From Golubevia sp. BC0850 (lineage: Eukaryota; Basidiomycota; Exobasidiomycetes; Golubeviales; Golubeviaceae): a stretch of DNA of 64,000 nt. Shown here one piece after another: positions 10,206-20,934 of the stretch (its first letter is position 1; each line of letters opens with the position of its first letter). The notes under the pieces are model-generated. The model was not told the DNA's origin. It searched no databases and saw only the letters and a program-made list of their open reading frames with translations. Both the position numbers and the translations under genes were made by a program. The stretch spans positions 1-64,000 of the forward strand of contig JAAVVG010000020.1 of the NCBI GenBank assembly GCA_012976225.1. The letters run 5' to 3'.

Positions 10206-13200
10206 CTAATCACGGCGATCAGCGTCTCTATCTTGTAGAACGAGATTGTCATCCTTCTTTACCTTTCTCAACTTCTCATCATAATCGTCTTGAGAATTTC
10301 CTTCTTCTTCTAAGTCTCTATTGATCTTGAGTTCATTTCTCTCTTGGTAACCATCTTGATCAGCAGTTCCACCGTTCTCGATGATCAGAGTAGCTCTGTA
10401 CTCTCTACGCTTACGAGGAGAGAGATCAGCGATAGAGCGAGCGAGCAGATTTCCTTCGTAAGATTTTCCGATCGCTTCGAGAGACATTCCAGAGGTTTCG
10501 GGTAGGAAGAGAGCTGCCCATATAGATGCGACCAGAGTGATGCATCCGAAAAGTAAAAACGTTCCCCAGGTGATTTCCAGCAACATGATTGGAGTGATCT
10601 TGGCGATGACGAAGTTGAAGAGCCATTGGGTAGCGGCGGCGAGCGACATCGACAGAGACCTTTGAAGAGGGAAAAGGAGGGGGAATGTGAGAACTTAATT
10701 CTTTGAAAAAACTAATAGAGTTTGGAACAGGCTGACCTTAGGTGGTTGGGAGGGACCTCCGCAGAGACAGCCCAAGCAGTACTGCTGAATCCTGATGAAA
10801 AGAACGGGATGAAGACAAAGACAGTCAGATCTCTCTGGAACGTCTTTGGGCTGAATGTTGAGACTCATCTATTCACCGAGGCCATATGCAACTACATATC
10901 TGCGAAGAAAGAGAAGGAAAAAGCGAGAAGGGATGGAGGGCGTATAAGAGGGGGTCGAGGATGAGTCGACAGTGAATCGATTTAGAAAGTCATCCTTCGC
11001 TTTTCACTCACAGATAGATGCAAACGATTGCAAGATAGCCAGGCCCTGATGTACCCGGGTCTGGTCCAGCGATGCTTTGGAATCCGGCGACGTCTGGGTG
11101 AAGAGAGAAGGGATTGAACTTGAGCATCTACAACACACTGGATCTAGAAAGAAGCCCTTCTCATACTTTACACTTACAGAAAAGACAGATCGATTGACCA
11201 AGAGCACCAATTATATGAAGCACCATTTACGTCCAAGTTGTTCGATTGCTACCACAAGGAAAAGGGCTGTCGTAACAACCTTCACAACTCCGTAAATCCC
11301 TGTAGCCAAAAGATCGGATTGACCTCCAGTGATTCCCAAGCTCTGAAACACTTGCGGAGAGTAGTAATTGATTGAATTGACTCCGCTCCACTGTTCGTAG
11401 AAAAAGGTCGGCGCGTTAGTGTGTGGTCGAAGTAGAGTCTCACTTCTCCAGGAAGGTAAGAAAGCGAAGAACTTACTTGTTGGAAGAACATAATGATCAT
11501 CCCAGTACTGTGAGCAAATGAGACAAAACGAAGTCCAACATTAAGGAAGAGAAGGTGGACAGAAGTTGGAACAACGCGACGTCGCCTTCCAATCTCGAAA
11601 CTCACACAACACGATAGAAGGTGCTACTTGATTTGAAGGTGTGCTTGACCTGTTGAACAACACTTAGGTTTGATTGACCAGCCAGTTCTTTTTGGAAGGA
11701 AATGGCAAGGGAGTTGATTGTTTCAGAAAGAAGAGTTCTCCGAGTTTGTGGTCTGCTTCAAGAACACTTACCGTCTCTGATCTCGTTGGCGATTCCTTCG
11801 GCTTCTTCGTGAGACACGTTATAGAGCTTGGAGATATCTTTGACTGATTGATCGAACTTTCCATGTTCTACGTTCCATCTTGGAGACTCAGGTTGAAACC
11901 AGATGAGTCCCAAGAAGATCACTCCTGGAAGACATTGAAGCGCAAAGGCGATCTGCCAGATTGCGGGATCGGTTGGATCAGTGGCTGAAAGATTGAGTCC
12001 ATAGTTCACAAAAAAACTGATGGCAACTTTAAATTGGAATTGGAGAGGAGGGAAAGCAGGTAGGAGTTAGTGGAAAGCCCAGACGACGTCTTCTAAGTTT
12101 CAGGTTGCTCACTTCCTGAGACGTTCAACAACTGGTACATTCCAGAAGTTCTTCCACGAATACTATAAGATAAACGGAAAGTTGGAAAAGAAGCGGAAAG
12201 GATAAGCAAGGAGTCCTGGAGTGGATGAGACGGTGACGCAACGAATTGGCGGCCTCGATTCTTCTGCTCCGCTGCGATGACAACCAGCTCTTCTCACATC
12301 CTTCCGACTATCAGCTCTTCTCAAATCTTTGCGACTATACTCACGCTCTTGGTGAGCATTCCGACAAGTAGGTAGGAACGACTGCTGAAGAAAGACCTAC
12401 TCCGAGTCCACCGATAACTCTACCGACGTAAAGCCTTTGGGAGACAGTGGGAAGTGAAGACAACTTGTGGTCAGTGACAAACTTGAAACGTCTGTTTGAA
12501 GTTCAGACTCACTGGTTGATTGCAGAACTAGCAGATTGACCACCGAGGCAGCACACGGTTTGAATAATCGAACCAATCAAGAAGATAAGTCCAGAAAGAA
12601 TCATTGTTGGCTTACGTCCATATTTGGAAGGTAGGTACATTCCAGCTAGAGCACCGAACTGCGAGGACCAGGCAAGATTCAAAGAAGAATTCTAAGTCCT
12701 CGACTCAACAGTCAACGGAAATGAGCATACTACTTACGAAGCATCCACCCTGTAACGTTGACACGATGTTGCCCTTTAAGTTGGCTATCTCTGATGCGTT
12801 TCCAATGAGCCCAAAGCTTTGTTGGAAGGCAGGCTTGGAGAGCACTCCTCCTGAGCGAATCAAGGGCCGGAAGTAGAGAAGAGGGCACGACTGTCAGCAA
12901 AACGAAACCGGGAGAGTCTGAACCGAACCGAAACTGACCAATGAGTCCAGCTAGAGGAATGAAAAGAAGAGGGAACAAGAGAAGAAGGGGAAGAAAAAGA
13001 GGGAGAGGGACCGGCGGAAGAGACGGGTTAGCGATGAGACGGCTGAGACGAAGCTGTGACTGAGTTTTGATACTTTCTGTCCCATCCGAAAACTTGTCCA
13101 GCAAATCTGATGGAGTCAAAGAAGAAGTGAGATAGAGGTGAGCCGGTGGTAGCAACAGGCGGCGTAGAGCGGCTTCAATCTCTACTCACGACGCTGCCAA

Positions 13201-13380
13201 AGCCATGAAATAGGCATTTCTATGATGAACGAGCTCTTTCCAAGCTGTGACGAGTCCGAATCTTCCCTCTACGCTCTTGTCGGCGACGCTTAGGCGTGGT
13301 TGTTCTTGATCAAGAGTAGAAACTTGGACCTCGTTGGAGAAGCTCTTCTTCTCGTCTCTGGTGGGAGAGTGGGAGGTCAT
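10206..13380 (-). CDS. MFS sugar-porter family transporter (hexose/quinate-type)
   Basis: Plasma-membrane proton symporter or facilitator of the sugar-porter family; the exact substrate cannot be read. The most likely start is the Met at 13380 (MTSHSPTRDEKKSFSNE), followed by the cytosolic stretch LVTAWKELVHHRNAYFMALA. Exons encode FGALAGMYLPSKYGRKPTM (the loop 2-3 G-x-x-x-D/K-x-G-R-K signature), QIAFALQCLPGVIFLGLIWF with PESPRW (the family's PESPR motif), and finally FLPETSGMSLEAIGKSYEG, matching the family PET-x-G motif. The C-terminal tail of about 90 residues is charged and disordered. At least seven short introns interrupt the gene. A Met 26 codons upstream is possible but begins in a hydrophobic stretch atypical of this family. 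Confidence 0.85.
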
Positions 13381-14578
13381 GATGAGGAAAATATTGGAAA
13401 GGGGACAGAAAAAGTGGGAAAGAGAAAAAAGGGAAAAGATGAGATCCAAATCACTCATTTAAGTAGTCACTATGCTTGACATCCCCACGAAAAGTGCGGG
13501 GGAACAATGAGGAGGTTCGACCGTTGGAACCCTCAAACGGACGGGGAAGGAGATCGATAGGCGCTGCAATGATGTCCTTAAAAGTTGAGAAGAAGGCTGG
13601 GTATACGATGTTTGAGGGGATAACGAAAAAGGATGAGCCCCTTCCCTTGATTCACTCCCGATGGAAGGTGTCCCAAAGAGAAAGGTCCCAATTCCCAGCT
13701 CTAGACCCAATTCCCAGAGTAGACAGAGATGATAAGGGAAACAGACGTCCAATCCCAGATCCAGTGACGTAGATACTGGAATTGAAAACCTGTTCCCTGA
13801 ATTCGTTGTGATACTCTTTGATTTGAGGTTCGGGACAGGACACGTGGATCGGTTTCCCCTGAACAAACCGTCAAAACATAGAACACTCCTTTCATCCATT
13901 GGGAAAATCTAGAGAGAGCAAAGCTATCGGTAATCAGAAGTTGAAGGGTGTCGACAGACCGACAGGCCCCATCAGAGCAACGAGAATCTTTTTTCTTTCA
14001 CGATTTAAAGGCAAGGGTGAGCCGGGTGAGCCCAGCGAAAGCGACATCCCCAAAGAACCAAAGAGGTGAATGCAGGAGATTATGCTTATCTTTTGATCTC
14101 AAAAGAGGCGGAAGAGGCTCTACTGGTCCGATTGGAGAAGCAAGAGCTCCCATCGACAAAGTCAACGCTTGACGAAGGTCGCTGGACCCATCCTGATGAC
14201 TTGATCGGTCTCACACCATCCGAGGTATATTCTACTGAGCTCACAGCTACTACCACTTGCTCCAACAAGAAGCTGAAAGGGTTGCGTTCAAGCAACCTCC
14301 TTGAAAGAGGCTTCCATTTTCAGAAAAGTGTCTTGTGTCCTTGCTTGCATACCTTAACACTCTCTTCTTCCCCTTCTCTCCTTACTTCCTTGGGTCCAGA
14401 AAATTTAAAAAATTCATTTCATTCGACTCCCATAGGTTTGTAGAAGTGCGACGTCACATGTTCGGACAGCTTTGAATTTGAAGCAGCGCAAGGCGCTCGA
14501 CCCATCGACCCCACTCCACGATCTCCCTAGTCTTTCCCTCCAACAACTTCCACCATCAGCCTTTCTGAATTCAAGCGA
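13381..14578. other. Divergent promoter region between sugar transporter and CSR1-like gene
   Basis: About 1.2 kb between two divergently transcribed genes. Open frames of 60-146 codons on both strands have no recognisable family features and overlap each other, so I do not call them. The region near 13483-13502 carries inverted CreA/Mig1-like GC boxes. Confidence 0.55.
13483..13502. promoter_or_regulatory. Possible CreA/Mig1-type glucose-repression boxes
   Basis: CCCCAC and GCGGGG occur within 20 bp in opposite orientation, about 100-120 bp upstream of the sugar-transporter start. Both fit the SYGGRG core recognised by fungal CreA/Mig1 repressors. Position and gene type make a carbon-repression role plausible, but the core is short and could occur by chance. 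Confidence 0.25.
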
Positions 14579-17500
14579 ATGGAGGATCCGCATCAAACAG
14601 GTTCTGGTCACAGAGGTGAGCTTCATCCTTCAAACTCTTCAAAGCTACATGCCTCCCATTCACTCTATCTGCTTCCATCCAATCCCTCTTATTCTCTCAG
14701 GCAATCTAACTCCTTCTCAGACCAGAGATCTTCTACAGCTATGGCATAGATTCCTGCAGCTCTGTGAGGACTATCCTCTTCCAGCATCACAAACTCATGA
14801 CAGCAGCAGCATCACAACTCCAGACAGCTCTCCAAGTCCTGCTCTTGCCTCTACCTCAACCTCTCGCTCTCCTTACTTGCGATCCAATCTCGCTGATAGA
14901 AGGGATGCAAACACTCCTCTACAAACTTCAACTCTATCTCCTCCTCCAGACAACGTTGGCCTCATTTCTCAACCTTCAACAGCTCCCTCCTCTGCCAATG
15001 CATCTGGCGAGAAGCTACCCGGAGGAACTGAAGACGATGAGCAAAGTCGTCGATCCACTAATCGATCTCTCAACGACTTGCTACTCAATCCTAATCAGTC
15101 CAACCGACGTGAGATTGCACTCCCTAATGGTGGCCTACATCAACAGCAGAGAAGCGCTTCTTCCAGAGTCAATGGTAGTGGGTCAGGTCCTCGTGGAACT
15201 CTACCAAGATCAGCTTCCACCAACCTAGGTCGAGCTGCCGCTTCTGGAGTACCCACTCCTCATTCTCATCAGCCGAACTCCGCGGCTTTGGGAAGAACGA
15301 TCCCTAGAGACGATAGGGTGAAGGATCAGGTCAGAGGGCTGGAGGAAGCAAAGGAGCTCAGGAACTTCTTGAACCATCATGGTGGAATCAAATTGAAAAA
15401 GGTTTTCTGGTCTATGGTAAAGGTGAGTAGAAGAATCAAAATCTCGTGATCGAATAGGGAGGGAAGCCTGGCGTGACGCAGCTGGAGAGACGGCTGTGGG
15501 GTAGGATAGTTCGGAATGAGAAGGTCCACCCTAGAACTTTACAGCCTGCTCTGCTGGGTGATGTTATGAAAAGTCTCTAGGACTCTCAAACAATTGCCAA
15601 ATCTTTCATGGCCAGCTTGCTCTACTCAGAGAGCCCTCTTGGCTGACCCTCTGTGCCTGGCTTCTCTTTCACTCCTCCTCCTCCTCCTCCTCTCCCTACA
15701 GGGTGAACACCCAGATGCTCTCCTCCTGCGAATCCTAAGAGCCAGAAAATGGGATGTTGATAGAGCTCTGGGAGTCTTAGGATCCACCGCTGCCTTCCGG
15801 GTGGAAAATGACGTAGCTGGAATCAACTTCGGAGGTGAAGAAGAGATCACCAAAACCAAAGGAGGTGCCAATGTCTATCGAAATGGAATTGCTTACGTAT
15901 GGGGTTCTACTGCTATTGGAGAGCCGATCTACTACATCGAAGTTGGGAACCACTTCGGTAGCAGTCAAACTCAAGAAGAACTGTGAGTGATTCACGTTCT
16001 GAACGCTCGCCACCTTTTATTTTCGAGCTTTTGATCTGACTCCCAATCTTTCCTCCCTTTCATCTCATAGTAAAAAGTCGATTATTCTCTCTCACGAGCA
16101 CCTGATCGATCTCATGCCTCCTCCAATCGAGAAATGTATCGTGGTCTTCAACATGAACCACTTCGGACTCAGAAACATGGATTGGTGGGCTGTCTTCTTC
16201 TTGGTCAAGACTGTGGAGGCTTACTATCCTGAATCTCTAACTCGAATCTACGTCCATGGAGCGCCCTGGTTCTTCAAACCGATCTGGATCATTCTCAGAC
16301 CTCTGTTAGATCCAATCGTCAGAGACAAGGTCAGGCTCACAAGCAGCGTAGAAGAACTCGAAGAACACATTCCTTGGAGACATCTACCGAAGAACAGCAT
16401 GCATGGTGGGATGGAGTGGGACTATGTCTATCCTGGTGAGTTCCTTTGACGCGAAGAGAGAATCGAATCTCTGGATTCGGTCGAGCCAGATGTTGATCCC
16501 ATAACACCTCTTTCTACCCGCCTGCCTCCCCTTTGTTCAGAGCCGGAAGAAGACGAGAATCATCTTCTTCGAGATAGCGTCAGAAGGGAACATCTTCAAG
16601 CCAGCTTCGACGCAGTAGCCGCCGAGTTCGAGTCAACTACTCGATCGCTCCTCAATGCCTACGTCAGAGCCAGAACTCGAATCAGGAATCGTGGCCCTCA
16701 AAGCTCGGCAGCTCATTCCTCTTCCTCTAGACGCCGAAGACCTGATCCTCGCAGCGAAGAGTTGGATCTGGATTCGGACGCCGACATCGATCATGAAGTC
16801 ATAGACGACGAATCTGATGAGGAATTGGACGGAAACGATGCTTCCACTACACCTTCAACTACTAGACTTCTCGCCAGGAGAGATGTATTAGCTACCAAGC
16901 TCAGGGTCGCTTGGCTAGAACTCAGACCTTATATCTGGGGCAAATCGAAGTACGATCGTTGGGGAATCAGCCGAGAGGACGGAACCATCAAGTGGACCTA
17001 TCCCGCTGAGGATCCCGCAGACGATGAGGTTCAGATCTTGGGAGAGGGAGTCAGCATTCCAGAGTTGAAGAGAGGATTGGAAATCATCGAGAGGTCTGAA
17101 CAGGAGAACAACGACCTGATGATCGCAGAGGCTTCCGGATACAGCAAAGCCTCAAGAAGGAGAGAAGCTTCAACTGGGATGAGCACTGGAGCTCCTTCAT
17201 CAACCGGTGCTGCTCTTCCAACCATCGCTCGTCCATCCCGGGCGTCTCAGAAGAGGTCTAGGATCGCTGCTACTCTAGCAGCCGCTCAAGCCCATCCAAC
17301 GTCTCAGAATCGTCATCAAGAGACCAAAGAAGATGATCGCTCCTCCTTCGACGAGAATGATGCCGTCAACTTGCATGGAAATACCGATCTAACGAACGCT
17401 GCAGCGGCAGCAGCTGGAGCATCGAATAGCAATAACCACACCTCAACAGATGCAGCTCCAATCTCAACTCTTTCAGTCGCGGCTGATCTCACTACCGGAT

Positions 17501-17745
17501 CTCCTCATCTCTCAAATCGGAGCCCGTTAAATGGATCCAGTTCAGACCAAGCTCAAACTTCTGCCTCAGAAAGTACTGCGACTGCCCGACCATTAAGTTC
17601 AGGTGAAGACCAGCAGAGCTCCAATGGCGTCTCTCCAACGGATTCGACTGGGGATCTGAACCCCGAAAAGCAAGACCATCTCGAAGATAAGGCTTTACCT
17701 GTACATCCACTCGAAGCAGCAAGACTCGCCAAAGCAGATCCCTAG
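14579..17745 (+). CDS. CSR1: CSR1-type CRAL-TRIO (Sec14-like) phosphatidylinositol transfer protein
   Basis: Sec14-superfamily lipid exchange protein. Exons: 14579-14615, 14701-15422, 15702-15982, 16071-16435 and 16541-17745. The start ATG at 14579 gives MEDPHQTGSGHR and joins in frame to GNLTPSQTRDLLQLWHRFL; the longer upstream frame does not splice in phase. A disordered Ser-rich stretch of about 170 residues follows, then DQVRGLEEAKELRNFLNHHG, VFWSMVK and, across an intron, GEHPDALLLRILRARKWDVD. The lipid-binding domain includes IYYIEVGNHFG, FNMNHFGLRNMDWWAVFFLV and YPESLTRIYVHGAPWFFKPI, with the closing WRHLPKNSMHGG. The C-terminal 400 residues are mostly disordered, with a conserved-looking RVAWLELRPYIWGKSKYDRW segment. 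Spans and motifs fit Csr1/Sfh2 with extra disordered regions. Confidence 0.85.
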
Positions 17746-18504
17746 AATCAAGCAAATCAAACACCCCATTTACTCTTCAGTTTCCTTCTTTGTTTTCGTT
17801 TCCGATTCTTCATTGCTCCATTTCTTATGAACTTTTCTCATCTTAACGCATGTCACCTACGAGTTCCTCACTTTGTTTCTTGCCTCCTATTTTGGCGTCG
17901 GATCTCTCTTTGCACTTTTTCAGATCCTACGTGCTCTCAACATAAATATATACTAGTATCTGGCTTCTTAGAATGTGATATAAGCGGACGTGCTTTCAGT
18001 ATCGATCTTCAAAATTGTTGCAGCTTGAAATCAGACTCGAATGGTCGTGAGGAGATCGCACCTACTGGGCTACACGCCCACTCTCTTTTCAGGTTCAATG
18101 CTACAGGGAACCCCAGAAAAGATTGGAAACAGGCAAGAGAACTACTGAGCTGCAAAAAAGGAGACTTTACCAGACGATGCAATTCTTCTCAAGGTGTCGT
18201 CGATTGTCGAAGACCCTCAAGTACTTCTGCCGCAAGAGGTCTTCCTGAAGCTCTTCACTTTCTCGCCATTCAACCTCGGTCTCTCAATCTTGGAGGAGCA
18301 CCATTAACGATGAAGCATCTCTCTTCCGAACAATCGATCTCACAAAGCTATCAGAGCACTCTATCAACAAAAAGACAAGGGTTTCATGAATGACTAGAAT
18401 TTACATGTGCGAGTTGAGTTCATGATGACGACGCTGCGTGACTGAAAGAGACCAGAGAAACAAATGGACACCGAGAGAAATCGAAGGAAAAACCAAGAGG
18501 GATT
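17746..18504. other. Intergenic, convergent 3' ends
   Basis: Between the stop of the CSR1-like gene (+) and the stop of the Dal5-type permease (-). It contains a 188-codon + frame (17827-18393) with no recognisable domain, low hydrophobic organisation and no splice support. No gene is called. Confidence 0.5.
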
Positions 18505-20652
18505 CTAGATTTGGTAGAAGAACCCTGGGGTATTCTCAATTGGACGTCCACCTCTGCGAGCTTCTTTGTTGCGCATCATGAAGTAGACGACCAAAACAGC
18601 TTGAATCATCAGGAGTAAGATTTGAGCTCCGATGGTGACCCAGATTCCTAGGTTGTAGAATGGAGCATCAACTTGTCTGAAGGTGGTAGAAGCGATGATA
18701 CCTCCAATTCCTCCAGCCATGACTGTTAAAAGAAAGTGTGAAAAGGAGACATGTCAGAAGAGAAGAACTAGGTGCGAGACAAGGGAATCAACAATCAACT
18801 CACCTTGAAGAGCTGAAGTGTAACCTCTCTTACTCTGCCCGGTGATGCTGACTCCCGCTTGTCCCAAGCAGGCAGCCACGTTCGCGTTGCATCCAGCGGC
18901 AGCCAAGAAGATACCGGCGTAACGCCCAGCAGTGTTGCTAGCCTCGAGCCAACGAGTCATCGAAAGACCAACAATGACTAGCAGAGCGTGGAAGACGATG
19001 AATGGAGCACGACGAGAAGTGCGATCGGAGAAGTAGGCAGTTGTCAAGGCGATCATGATGGCAAACTGTGGAAGAAAGAGAGAGTAGAGAGTCAGTTCTT
19101 CTCCCATCAAGCTGCTACTCCACCCTAGATTCATTTGAAGATACTAACAATGTATGGAGGGCATACTAGAATCTGAGAGAGGGCGGTTCCGAAACCCATA
19201 GAGGCTAGAATTTGAGGCAAGAAGTAAGATAGAGCGTAACTTGAGATTGTAGAGGCACCGAAACAGATTCCAAAGGCCCATAGCTTTGGTTCCAAAGCGT
19301 AACGTCCCATTTTCTTCAAGGTGAGTGGATCTGGTTCGGCATCTCCTCTGTCACGGTTGATTCTAGTCTTGACGAACTCCTTTTGCTCTTCACTAAGGAA
19401 GGTGCTTTGATCGGGGAAGTCGACAACTGGAAAAGGCGAAGAAAAGGGTGTCAGGGATTTCGAGCACAAACCGTAGGAATTAGGATTGAAACTTGCCTGC
19501 GAAGTAAGCAACGATTCCGATGATCACAGTGACCAATCCTTGGATGATCTGGGAGCGAGCAAAAGACGAGAGAATGAGAGTGAAAGTCAAAACCGATTCG
19601 CTTCGACCTTCTTAAAACCTTAACGTGACTCACGAAGATCCACCTCCAACCCGACAATCCTCCAGCATCAATTTGACTCATACCATAAGCCCAGATAGCA
19701 GAGAATCCGGAGGCCAAGACTGAAGTGAGAAGAGATTTCGGAGAAAGAGGTAGATGGTCAGTCGATGAATCAATCCTTGCTTCTCGCTTCTCGCAGATTC
19801 AAACTCACCTGAGGTCATGTAGAAAGCGGTTAGACGCAATTGCATCTCAGATCGAATGTACCAACATCTGAGGGTCGGAAATATGAAGAAGGTTGAATCA
19901 GTGAATGGTTTCCAAAGAGCCCTTGGACGCAGCTGATTTGTAGAGAAGGTTCTTCAACTCACGAAGTAAGATAGACAGCACCTGGGAAGATGGACGCTTC
20001 GAAAATTCCAACAAGAGCCCTGCAGATGGTCAGAGTAACCCATGACTTGACGAATCCCATTCCAATCATGATCGCTCCGAAGGAGATGGCGGAGAGAGAT
20101 AGCCAGAACGCCGCACCGAATCTACGAATCAACACGTTACTGAACAATTCGAAGACGACTGCGATGTGAGGGAGAGGTAGAGCGGGTGATGAAGAGTCAG
20201 AAAAGGTTTCGAAAAGGATCAGAGAGACCGCCAATCCTACTCACTGTAAGTAGGGAAGAACATGAGCAGTGCAATGGAATATCTGTCTCCCACTCGTAGC
20301 TGAAGTTCCGTTGACATTCCAGCGGCATTAGCCAGAGAAATGTTGGTTCTATCGATGAGCGAGATGGAGCTGGAGAGGGAAGAGATAGGAGAGTGAGCTT
20401 CCGCTTCATGGGAGAGGATCGTGCTTGGAAGGTGACTCACTAAAGTGCACCAAGAATAGGTACAAGTCTCCAATCGACCTTCCTCATACATTTCTTAACG
20501 AATAACGGATCGTAACCTTCGTTTGGCTGAAGTCTCTTTTGATGTGATACTTCTAGGTCTTGTGGGTGGACTTCACGAGTGGCGTACTGGTCCAGAGACT
20601 TCTCGTCTTCTTTGGAGTGGTCCGAAGGCGCTGATTGGGTGTAAGTGGCCAT
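18505..20652 (-). CDS. MFS anion:cation symporter family permease (Dal5/allantoate-type)
   Basis: Start Met at 20652, MATYTQSAPSDHSKEDEKSL, followed by KCMRKVDWRLVPILGAL, the amphipathic entry to TM1 typical of the ACS family. Then SLIDRTNISLANAAGM, RRFGAAFWLSLSAISFGAI, CRALVGIFEASIFPGAVYLT (family signature after TM4), ASGFSAIWAYGMSQIDAGGL and WRWIF. The central loop is DFPDQSTFLSEEQKEFVKTR, followed by PKLWAFGICFGASTISSYAL and, late, MAGGIGGIIASTTFRQVDAP with the tail GGRPIENTPGFFYQI. About eight introns. Family members import allantoate, nicotinate, pantothenate, biotin and other organic anions; the substrate cannot be read here. Length and topology look complete. Confidence 0.85.
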
Positions 20653-20934
20653 AACTTTGAGAGGGGGATTGATAAAATGGGAGGAAGGAAAAATGGGGAA
20701 TGAAGTAGGAAGAAAAGGTTTCGACCTTTATATAGGAAAATCTGTGGGGTAACGATTGAGCCACGAGCTGCAAAACCAAGACTTTTTGGGCTCGTCCTGA
20801 GACTCAGGCCGCGTGAGGGCCTGAGCGAACCGAAGATTCCCCATTGAGGCACACGCGATCGTTGGTTCATGTAGGAAAAATTGAAGAGAAGAAAACAAAT
20901 GCATTGGGAGGTTGGTGTTGTTATGCGCAAAGTT

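Noticed and set aside
13459-13899. 146-codon minus-strand open frame upstream of the sugar transporter
   Set aside because: Composition is like its neighbouring non-coding DNA, other frames overlap it, and it occupies the expected promoter.
14066-14443. Open frame before the CSR1-like gene as an N-terminal extension
   Set aside because: It does not join in phase; the short exon from ATG 14579 joins perfectly to the conserved GNLTPSQT block.
17827-18393. 188-codon + strand open frame as a gene
   Set aside because: No domain, no transmembrane pattern, no splice context, and placed between two convergent 3' ends; most likely chance.
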